DNA from: Eutreptiella sp. 'Long Island Sound 2002'
Lineage: Eukaryota; Euglenozoa; Euglenophyceae; Eutreptiales; Eutreptiaceae
Assembly: GCA_964036045.1 (NCBI GenBank)
Contig: OZ038389.1
Location: forward strand, 42,965,119 to 43,029,118
Reading direction: 5' to 3'
Length of the DNA: 64,000 bases
Position numbers and translations under genes: made by a program. Of the stretch, positions 55,485 to 64,000 are shown piece by piece. Below the pieces are notes generated by a model, which did no database searches, was not told the DNA's origin, and was given only the letters and a program-made list of their open reading frames with translations. Within the stretch, counting starts at the first letter, position 1, and every line of letters starts with the position of its first letter.

Positions 55485-55735
55485 CTTCGAGCAATACAAC
55501 GTCAGCAGCTGCGCAAACGGGACTTTGCGTTTCACGCCCACCACTTTGTCCTCCTGCCCTTTGCTCCGCAGGACCAATCGCATGCTTCGGCCGGTCTGAG
55601 CGCTGCCGTCCAATTTGCTGGGGGCCGTCTTCAGCAGCATCTTGTTCCGGCACGGCGGGCCTGACGCCACGTGCTCGGCCTTGAGGGGCACGGTCGTGTG
55701 CCAGGCCTGCGACAGCAGCTGGGGCCACATCTTCT
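55485..55735 (-). CDS. Internal exon with the first half of the SUMO-like domain
   Basis: The 3' splice site CCTTCTCATCTGCAG precedes 55735 and the donor AAG/GTGTGT follows 55485. The encoded segment runs from KMWPQLLSQAWHTTVPLKAE to SMRLVLRSKGQEDKV, VGVKRKVPFAQLLTLYCSK. The last part fits SUMO strands 1-2 and helix 1 (I-x-L-x-V...V-x-F-K-I-K...L-x-K-L-x-x-x-Y-C). The open frame extends to 55805, so the 5' boundary is uncertain. A possible upstream exon near 56010-55853 (WGICVVAGIQLIADGDG), with donor C/GTAACC, would splice in frame. Confidence 0.5.
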
Positions 55736-55852
55736 CTGCAGATGAGAAGGGGCCAGGCGGTTCGCGCATGGAACAGCTGCGGCTGTCCAGTGCGCTGTGG
55801 TGCACAAAACCTGCACCTTCCCATCAATAGAAAAGGCTAACCGTCACCGGTT

Positions 55853-56020
55853 ACGCCCCAACTGCCCCAACCGCCGCCCGTTTATTTGCTCGTCCTCTGC
55901 AAAGGCCCCTTGGGAACCCCAAAACCGCGGTTTACCCCCATCCCCATCTGCAATTAGTTGGATGCCGGCCACTACACAAATCCCCCATTGGGTTTCCCTC
56001 ACGCATTCTGTCAGCGTCAG
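55853..56020 (-). CDS. Possible upstream exon of the SUMO-like gene
   Basis: Minus-strand frame ECVRETQWGICVVAGIQL...EDEQINGRRLGQLG reads like protein. A donor (C/GTAACC) near 55853 leaves a C that completes a CAG codon with the AG starting the 55735 exon. The acceptor is unclear. Confidence 0.3.
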
Positions 56021-56560
56021 GGAGGCTAGACACAACTCAAAGGTACCCACGGTTGTGGGGAGGGTTGGGTATAGTTGGCGAGGAGTGGTTCATATTCATT
56101 GGGCACCAAGTCTTTTGGGGCAGGCGCCAAAGCTGTTGCGCAAGCCCCCACTCCAGGGGGAAGGCACGGGGCTGCGGGAGGCGGTGGGGGGACGCTGAAA
56201 CGCAAAAGGCAAAGACAGACGGGGGGAGGAGTGGCCGGGGCGTGCGCAGGCCCCACATTACCCCCCTCCTCCCTTACCTGAACGCTCGGACCACTTCTGT
56301 TGCCAGACACGGCGCGCTATCCCCTACACTTCCCCTGATATGTGGGAGTTGAGACTCCTGGACAGACGAGCACCGCGGCCTGTCTGAGGCGGAAGGAGGG
56401 GGCCCCCCAGCACCCAAGTTGGATGGGCTGGATGCCCCCCCCCCCCTCCTCCAGGGAACACCGCCCCATGGGAAAGGTGCCGTCCGGATGGGGCAGCCCC
56501 TGCCACTGCCACGCGGAAGAAGTGGGGATTGCCAGTCACGGTCTCGAGGTGAGCCTGGCC

Positions 56561-57995
56561 TTAGCACAGTCGGGCGGGGGTTCTGTTTGGTGCAGACCTG
56601 ACAACAAGTGGCCAGGCCCCCAGTCCCTCAGCCCACAAAACAGCGACTGTGTACGGGCGGGACAGTCCATCGAGATGGTCCAGGGATCCACAAGGGGTCT
56701 TGAGGACCTGTCGTGAAAACTCAACCCCTTTTGAGTGTTCCAAGTCGCCTGGAGCCCACGGATGCCCGCCAGAGGGAAATGTGGCCAGTGCCCCAGCCTG
56801 TGAGGCTGGGGGTAGCAAGGGACCCTTCTCAGTCTTGTGACCGTTGGCCTATGGCTCAGGAGTGCTGGGACAGAGTCCAAGCCTCCACTAAAGTGGGACC
56901 AGCCCAATCTGAGGACTGCCCCGTCGTCACACTGCGGGCGCAAGGCATCCACCGTGGCAGTCGCACAACATGGGCCCAAATCAGGCGAGTGGCAGTCACC
57001 GTGCAGCACCACAGTTCGGATCAGGGCCGGTGGCACGGTTGTCTCGCCGGTCCATCGCCAACGCGGCAGTGGCACCACCCCGAGGGCCCAAAGAGGCAAC
57101 CAAGACCCTCCAATCATGCGTGGCAGCATGGCCCGGCGTGGCGCGGCACGGAGGTGGCCCGGCTAAAGGGTTCCACCCGTACTCGGTACCCCCCCCCCCC
57201 CGCACCGCCTGCCCGTTGCACCGCTTGCCTCACCCATGCGCCAACATTGCGTGGATGTGGAAACGACGGGATCCTGCAATGACGCATCAGGGAGCGTTGA
57301 ACAGTTGAATCCGCTGAGGTCGACGCGGATATTTTTGGGTGGGAGGGACTCAAAAGCCGAGGTCTCATGGCGCCGAATTAGCATCCAGCGCTGACACAGG
57401 AGGTGAGGATATTCGGGCTTTTAATGTGACGGCAGATGTTATGCCGTGTAACGCACACCACCTGCGCAAACAGCAGCCGAGCAACCAATCACCAACCGAC
57501 TCAGGCCACGGGAAACTACATAAAGTGGGACGGGAACAGGGAGACACCTGTAAGCCCCAGCCGGTGCAGCTTCTTCACTTTGTGCTTCATTGTGGCATCC
57601 AAAACCCCACTTGTGCAGTACTCTTGTATTTGGGACAGCTCCCATGGCGTCACCAACATGCGGTTGCAATCATAGCACTTCCAGCACCCTGTGGCAAAGG
57701 CAAAATGTTGCAAGAAGTGGCTCCAAGCTCCCAAGGTGACTTCTACCGGTGGCACGCCATCAGGAAAATGTCCTTCTGTAATGACTCGTTGTGCTGGGGT
57801 GCCTTGCCCGCCTTTTCGAACGTCAATTTGCCGCGTTCTTTTTCCGGGATCCACTTTTCGCCAAAAGCTCTAACAAGGCTCAACACGTGGTATTGCCAGC
57901 GAAAAGGGTGATGCTGGAAGACTGCTTGTTGGCAAACAATCGCACTTTGCAGATATTTTGAGGGGCTCCAGCCAAATTGAAACGCCCCCGCCCCC
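56561..57995 (-). other. Cluster of exon-like segments, minus strand, family unknown
   Basis: Four protein-like stretches. 57995-57743 (GAFQFGWSPSKYLQSAIVCQ, WQYHVLSLVRAFGEKW) follows a pyrimidine tract and TATGAG. 57790-57550 in another frame has GVPPVEVTLGAWSHFLQHF and CWKCYDCNRMLVTPW. 57390-57234 (LPPKNIRVDLSGFNCSTLPD) lies between CCTGTGTCAG and a GTGAGG donor. About 56775-56600 has VEFSRQVLKTPCGSLDHLDG. The first two overlap in different frames, implying a 1-nt indel or pseudogene. They may belong to one gene ending at the SUMO-like exon, but the joins are not proven. Confidence 0.3.
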
Positions 57996-57999
57996 CTCA

Positions 58000-60900
58000 T
58001 AGAGAAAGAAGACAACCAATCAACAGGAGTTATGTGTGTACGAGCAAGAGCCGATTCATGAAGCTCCTGGCGGGCGACTCTTTTCACCACGTCAGCCCTC
58101 TAGAGGCTCCGTGCACACTGGCCACATATACTTTTCGTCATTTGTGTTGTGTCATACATACAGAACTCTGCTGCGCGCGGAGTCAGCCTTCGCTTGTTGG
58201 ATTCCGGTGGTTGTCATGGGTCGTACACCCCCGGTTTTGATGGCGGGATGCTGTAAGCCGAGGTAACAAGGGACAACGCGTGGCAAAATTCCTGTGTTCC
58301 AGAAGAATGTGGGGCTGGCGAGGAGGAAAAAAGAGAGGGAGGAAAAGAAGGAAAAGCAACCGATTATCACGGAAACCGGGTGCCGGCGAAACGCTGCGAG
58401 ATGCGTTCCGGTGCATAGGGACAAGGCGACTTGTAGACCCGGATTGGTGTGTGGCATGCACGGCGGGGCTGGTAGGCCTCCAACGTCTGATGGGGATAGC
58501 ACCGCCGGACTGGGACTGGGGGCTGCCAATGAGGAGGAGGAGGCAGAGGGGAGGTCAGGATGCGCCGCAGTACAGTCTCAACGTGCAGTTGAGCAGGGGG
58601 GGTGGGCCACGCAGAGCAGTGATTTGGACGGGGCACGACCACAGTTTCGAAAACACCCGCCAGAAAACATGGCTCGCGGGCCCCCTGTGGGTGATCAACC
58701 GCAGGCTGCTACCCTCTGATGTCTGGATTATGTTCTCCTCTTCGCTTAAATGTCAACCGTGTGCCAGAGCACCCTCAGGGCCTCATGGCACGGCTTGAAG
58801 CTGCAGCCAGGCCCATCAGGAGCGGAGGCACAGGCGCAGCAGCCGCAAAAGTGGGTTTGGGCACCATCTGCAATCGCCGATTTGCTGCGGGAATTCTCTT
58901 GTGGCAGCAACAAAGCAGCCAAGAGGGAAGGCGGACGAGCAGAGACGGGCTGAGAGGGCAGGCAGTGCGGCGTGGTGGGCGGTGGAAAGAAGCGGGGTTT
59001 TCGGTGCCGCGGGGCGCTGTGGGTGGTGGCAGACAGTGCAGCGTCCCGACACCCCTAAACCCGGTGTCCAGATCGGACGTGATCACGTGGTGCTGGGTCC
59101 TATTGAGTTGTGCATGGGACACCGCTGGTGCCTCCTCAATGCGGAGTTCGACGGCAGCGGCGCATTGCTGGGCGGCACATGCCATTGGGCGGGGGGGCGG
59201 GGGGGATTGCGGTCAGGGAGCGTCAAAGTCCAATTGCGACAAAGTGCGGAAAATTGCGGGAAAATTGCGGTGCCGTAACCAAACCTCCCGCAGCCTCAAG
59301 GGGCAACACCTCTGCACAGGGGACACACAAGGCACCCACACGCACGCCAGCCAAGCAAAAAGCAATTGCGGAAAAATGGGGAAAATTGTGGGAAAACTGC
59401 GAAAAATGCCGGACCTCAATCCCCCCCCTCCTCTGCATTGGGCTGATTCCTGACAAATCTTCGCTCCCCTGCCGTCCGCTAGTGGCAGGTCCGGTCCTGC
59501 AGGGGCAGCGGGTTGCGGCGCAGGAAGACTAACGCGAGCATTCATTAGCCCCCCCCCCCGCCCCCACAAGACATACCGGAAATGTACGTCGATGAAGACT
59601 TGGCAGCTTTGGCATTCCTCTCGTCTGAGGGTACACGTGACGCAGGAAGGAGCACGTGCACTGCGGCACCGGCTCGGGGGCGTTGGGGACACCAACCCTC
59701 ACACCCACGACGACACCCCCACATCCGCACCGTTGCACGACCCCACACCCCCACCGACACCGACCCCCTCACGCTCCCCCAGCCACACCCACCCCACGCC
59801 CACACCCACACCCCCAATGCCCTGCCGATGGCCCGTAACATGACAGGGGGTCCACGTCTGTGAAGGCCCGTGGGGGCTGCACTCAGGCCGCTCCAACGGA
59901 CAGCCCCGACGAAGACGGACGCGGCCACCCCCCCGCCACACACACCGTCCACTTGCATGGCATCGACCTCCCGGGGCCGGATCGAACCCACGTGCACGTC
60001 CGCAGCGGATGGCTCGCCTGGGCCCGCGTGCCGTGCGTCGCCCGGAAGATTGTTGCCATTGGGACCATCGGTCACTGCGAGAGAGTGGCATGGGCACAGC
60101 AGGACGTTTGTTCATCAAAATCAAGGGGGAAACTCGGACCGCCCGGCAGCCAGTTCAGTATTTAGGCACACGGATGGACGGCACTTGAAGACGGCGGTTG
60201 CAGGGGAACAGACGGCGGTTGGAGGTCGACGTTTTCCAACACAAAAAAAACCGGGGAAAAGTTGTCGACTAAAAGACGCCCTTGGGCACAGGCATCCCCA
60301 AGGCGCAGGTATGCCGGTGCCGATGCGATGCCCATGCCCGTGCCCCTGCAGACACTCACGTCCGTACGATCCACAAGCCCGGCAACGCCTTCCGGTGCGC
60401 CGCCGGGTCCGGACTGCATCCGTGTCCCTTCGCACAGCTGCGGGCACACGGCGTGTACCTGCCTCATCGCTCTGCAAATACACGACCAGCCGCTCTGCAG
60501 ACAAAAGAAAAAGCGCTGGACAGCGCGAGGGACAGTGCACACAGGCCCCGAGGGGCCCTCAATGGAAAGCCGACCATCACCCGAGGACACAGAGGCCTCA
60601 CAGAAATCCTGCAGAGCCCTCAAACAATGACCCACAACCCTCAACAGCCCAACACAAAAGCAACTCGGCCCACGCGGAGCTCACACCGTGTCCTATGCCT
60701 CGGACCCCCACACAACCCTCTCATGGCCGATTCCATGGCCCACCAGTTGACAGGAAGTGCGGCAGAAAGTGGATTTAGGAGACTCCCAACCACTGCCCAA
60801 ACCGTCAAAGGAGCAGGGAGAACAAAAGCAGGAGCCGTGGGGGGGAGGGGGGTCAAGGGGGGCGGGAGGGCGGGGGGGGCTCCCGGGAGGGGTTCGGGGG

Positions 60901-63520
60901 GGTGGGGGGGGAACACCATTGCCCAAAAAATAAATCCAATCCAGGCCTGCAGACAGGAGCATGACACTTGGTGTCTGGTCAATAGCTCAACCGGCCGGCG
61001 GTCTTGGGGGTTGCTTAGGCCTCGTGACCCTGAAGCCGTAAGTCACGCCGTATGGGGTCCCCAAGGCCGGAGAGACTCAGCCCCATCACCCCTGCCGCAT
61101 TGGGGGGGGGGGGGTCACAGCCACACAAGCGCCGTGATGCCAACAACATGTGATGGGGATGCGTGCACCCCAGCCACCAGACAAACCCCCTTCCAGTGCC
61201 TTGGGCGCCGGTTGTCGTGCTGGGCCCGACCGGGGCAACTCAGTATGACTGACAGGCTTGTGCTTAGTAACCCTTCCCTTGGGGGGGGGGGGGGGCTGGC
61301 CAACCCCAGCCGACCGGCCCACCCCCCCCCACACCCGGAAAAGGTCCCCCGGGAAAAACAATCCATTGAAGGGGCCCGAAATCGGAGGCCGGTTTCGGCT
61401 CAACCCGCGGCTTCTGGAAGCGCATCGCTCGGAGGCAGGCATCTGAAATCAGTTGCTTTTCTTTTCTTTCCCTTTCTCTTACCCGTGAAGCGAAAGAGTG
61501 GGACTACTGGGAATGCTCCAGTCAGTCCCCTAATTCCCAGCGCTGCGAAGCGCCAGGAATCAAAAGCATTTTTGGGGAGGCAGCCACGTGTTGGGGCTAT
61601 CATGGGGGGGGGGGGGCTGAGGGAGGATGCCGATTGGTACTGCGGGGGTGTTCGTACGCTTTCGCCTTTCGAGGAGGACATCCTCCACGCAGGCCTCCAC
61701 TTGTGGACAGGTGGGCTGGTTGTCCACCCATTGGGTTGGGGGGGGAAGGGGGCGTGATCCAAAAAAAAAAAAACAACGTCGGAGGTGGGGAGGCCCAAGC
61801 TGACCTCTACAACCGGGGGACAATCATTTGTAACGCGGTGAGAGTGGGACAGTTGTCCCATTCCTCACAAAGTGGTGCCTCTGCCTCTTGGCGTCCCTCC
61901 CACGCCGTCGACGGCATGCCCCACACAAAGTCTTTCCCAGGCCGGTGAAGTTTGGAGGGGGCTCACCATCACCGGCGGCGGGGGGGGGGGGGGTTGGCAC
62001 AAGGCCTTGTTCAGCCCGTGGCGGCGCCTATTGGCCTCTCGCCCTTGAACCTTCTGCTATGACAAGCAGGCATGGGCACTACCGCGGGCATCCACACTGC
62101 CCCTGGGGGGGGAATCAGAATGCAACCTCTGCCCACGGCGTCCTCTCGGGGGGGGGGGGGGCACCCAGATCCTGAAGAAAGGGGTTGGGGGCGGGGAGTT
62201 GTGCGCTCGACCGACGACGGAACGACGCGAATCGCATGTGCCCGTGCCATCAACGCATATTCCCGCACATTTTGCGCATTTCCGCACGTTCGCACAGCTC
62301 CGCGTCTCGTTCCCCTCTGCCAACGGCGGCCCCGGGGGTTTGGGAACCAAACAACACGTCTCCTGCGCCCGCCGCACGCAAACCCCCCCCCCTCTTCGGC
62401 TCGCGGACCTCCCCGAAGCGGAACATCTGCCAAAACAAGGGCGTGAACACGCGAACCGCAAACCCCCGCCCCCCCGCCGCACGACCCCTGTCCAAGGCTC
62501 CGCAGAGGGACACGGAACACGCACTCCGCCACACGGACCTGCAAACTCCTGCTTCACCGGGTGGTCAGCGCTGAGGCCTTTCAAGGGCTCGCTCAGCACA
62601 AGACCGACCCACTCCTCCTCCGTTTGCGGCAGCGCATTCACGGGAACGGCGTACAACTTTGCCTTGAACCTGCGATCATTGATGGCGCAAGGGCCACCCC
62701 ATCGCCCACTGCGCCACGTCGCCTGCCAGGAAATCCCCACGGCCCCGCCACGCCCTTGTGCCCTGCCACATCCCCTGCCCTGCCATGTCCCTTCCAGGCC
62801 ACAGCTTCAGGACCCTCCCCCCCCCGGTTTGGGGTTCTGGCAAACCCCGACTGAACCCCCCACCCTCCCAGATCTGGAAAACTTGTCCTCGGGAAAAAAA
62901 AAGGGAATTTATTGAAGGGCCCGGAGTTGGGCCAATTTCAGGTACACAAACTCTTTTTTGGCCTCTGACCCCCGAAGGAAGCCTGGGCTATGGCACGTGC
63001 GCACAAGAGGCGACCAGCACGAAGCGCAGGAAGAAAACTGGCTTGTCAGCGGCCTGGAAGACCAGAGGTACCTTGCTGTCAAAACAACTTGCACCGTGAA
63101 GAGGACCTGCGGGTAGGACACCAACATGACAACCCACCCCCGGGAGGGAGGGGGGGTTGCCACAAAGCAATCGCAAGGGTTCCCTTACTCTGCTGCACAC
63201 CCTGACACAAGCCCTACTCTGCCCTGCCCCTACCCACCCTGTGACACACCCACGGCCCCACCACAACGCCCCCCTCTACCATGCTCCGCCCTCCCGGACC
63301 CCACACACTGCCAGTCACACCCTGCACTGGCCACCAGAACCCCGCCACACCCTCTGCACCACCACTGCTGTGCTCCCACCCCCTGCCGGGCCCGCTACTC
63401 TGCCATGCCCCCCCAGCTCTGGCACTGCACACACCAGCGCTTTGCCCTCTGAAGGGTCGCATCCTGCAATTTGAGTGGGATTTGGGTTTCAGGCACAAAC
63501 GGCAGCACAGGATTGGGGCA
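58000..63520. other. Homopolymer-rich spacer or introns, no recognised gene
   Basis: Contains many G or C runs (for example 60838-60911, 61100-61114, 61278-61292, 61606-61618, 61981-61994, 62149-62161). The long plus-strand frame over 60282-61757 is composition-driven and matches no domain. One possible minus-strand exon end (GATCTT-free, donor GTATGT) lies near 58160-58290. Confidence 0.4.
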
Positions 63521-63522
63521 GC

Positions 63523-63570
63523 TCTGGCTTTGGCTTTGGCTTTGGCTTTGGCTTTGGCTTTGACTTTGGC
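63523..63570. repeat. Hexanucleotide microsatellite (TTTGGC)n
   Basis: About eight TTTGGC-type units with one TTTGAC variant. Translation gives Ala-Leu or Ser-Gln dipeptide runs. Confidence 0.9.
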
Positions 63571-63799
63571 TCGAACCTGCGCGAATAGAGGGAGGCAAAA
63601 AGACGGAGGCGGCCATGAAGGCGTGGCAGACAGCATGGCCCTTTTATGATGGGCACACAGTACAGATCAAAGGCCATGTTCGTCAGGGCTGTCCTTAAGG
63701 GGGCAAAAAAGAAGAAAAGGGTTTGCAATGCCAACAGGAACGAACGTTGACGGGGACGCTCTCTGCTTCATGGTCATGGGACCTCCTCTACTTCAAAGG

Positions 63800-63890
63800 T
63801 TGGCAGTTGGCGGTTGGTGGTTGGTGGTGGTTGGCAGCAGTTGGCGGTTGGCGGTCGGTGGCAGTTGGCGGCTGGCGGTTGGTGGCTGCA
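63800..63890. repeat. GGTTGGC/GGTTGGT low-complexity tract
   Basis: Irregular repetition of GTTGGCG, GTTGGTG and related words. Confidence 0.8.
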
Positions 63891-63913
63891 ATCGGCCCAC
63901 GTCCCTTGCATGC

Positions 63914-63948
63914 ACAGAGCAGCTGGGAATTCCCAACAGCTGCTCTGT
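63914..63948. repeat. Perfect 12-bp inverted repeat
   Basis: ACAGAGCAGCTG (63914-63925) and CAGCTGCTCTGT (63937-63948) are separated by an 11-nt loop; GGGAATTCCC lies across the loop start. Confidence 0.85.
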
Positions 63949-64000
63949 AGTCCTTGGTCCATCGATGGGGCTGCCTAAAGCCCCCCTTTTAAGGTTGTGC

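Noticed and set aside
60282-61757. 491-codon plus-strand ORF
   Set aside because: Rich in G-run-encoded glycine and arginine, no domain, no conserved start; GC bias keeps it open.

Overview
The window is eukaryotic DNA dominated by retrotransposons nested inside one another, flanked by low-complexity spacer and, on the right, intron-containing gene fragments. No rRNA gene, CRISPR array, prokaryotic operon or intact tRNA gene is visible. The Ty3/gypsy and LINE proteins, GT-AG introns and plant-type telobox words suggest an alga or algal-related protist. From memory only, the outermost gypsy element resembles families common in dinoflagellate genomes. I cannot name the organism.

Layout. 1-4.2 kb: spacer, with an open reading frame cut by the left edge, poly-T/poly-A, a 65-bp tandem repeat, a telobox cluster and a tRNA-like stretch. 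4.2-46.4 kb: a nest of four elements. (a) G3, the oldest, is a minus-strand Ty3/gypsy element with its 5' end near 46.3 kb. It is split inside RNase H at 40.92 kb and resumes at 5.41 kb. (b) G1m, a minus-strand gypsy chromovirus with LTRs 5408-5957 and 40368-40918, lies in that gap. (c) A GC-rich minus-strand LINE unit of about 12.5 kb (8976-21465) sits in the end of the G1m pol gene, between 59-bp imperfect direct repeats. (d) G1p, a nearly intact plus-strand relative of G1m (24271-35038), sits in the G1m RT/RNase H region with a perfect GGGCG target duplication. LTR divergence agrees with this order: 4 differences in 533 bp for G1p, about 4% for G1m, and many stops and frameshifts in G3.

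The gypsy elements carry gag, protease, an extra module, reverse transcriptase, RNase H and integrase; G1 adds a chromodomain. Three features stand out. First, a domain with an NPPF motif, resembling the Dam-like methyltransferase domain of DIRS elements, lies between protease and RT in both families. Second, gag and pol are in the same frame separated by one stop codon in all three copies. Third, the gag start codon of both G1 copies lies inside the LTR, and gag is translated through the primer binding site.

46.4-49.5 kb is AT-rich spacer. 49.5-64 kb has exon-like segments on both strands among G/C homopolymers and microsatellites. The only domain recognised there is a SUMO-like (Rad60-SLD type) fold split across two minus-strand exons (55485-55735 and 54044-54271). 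The other exon calls are weak.
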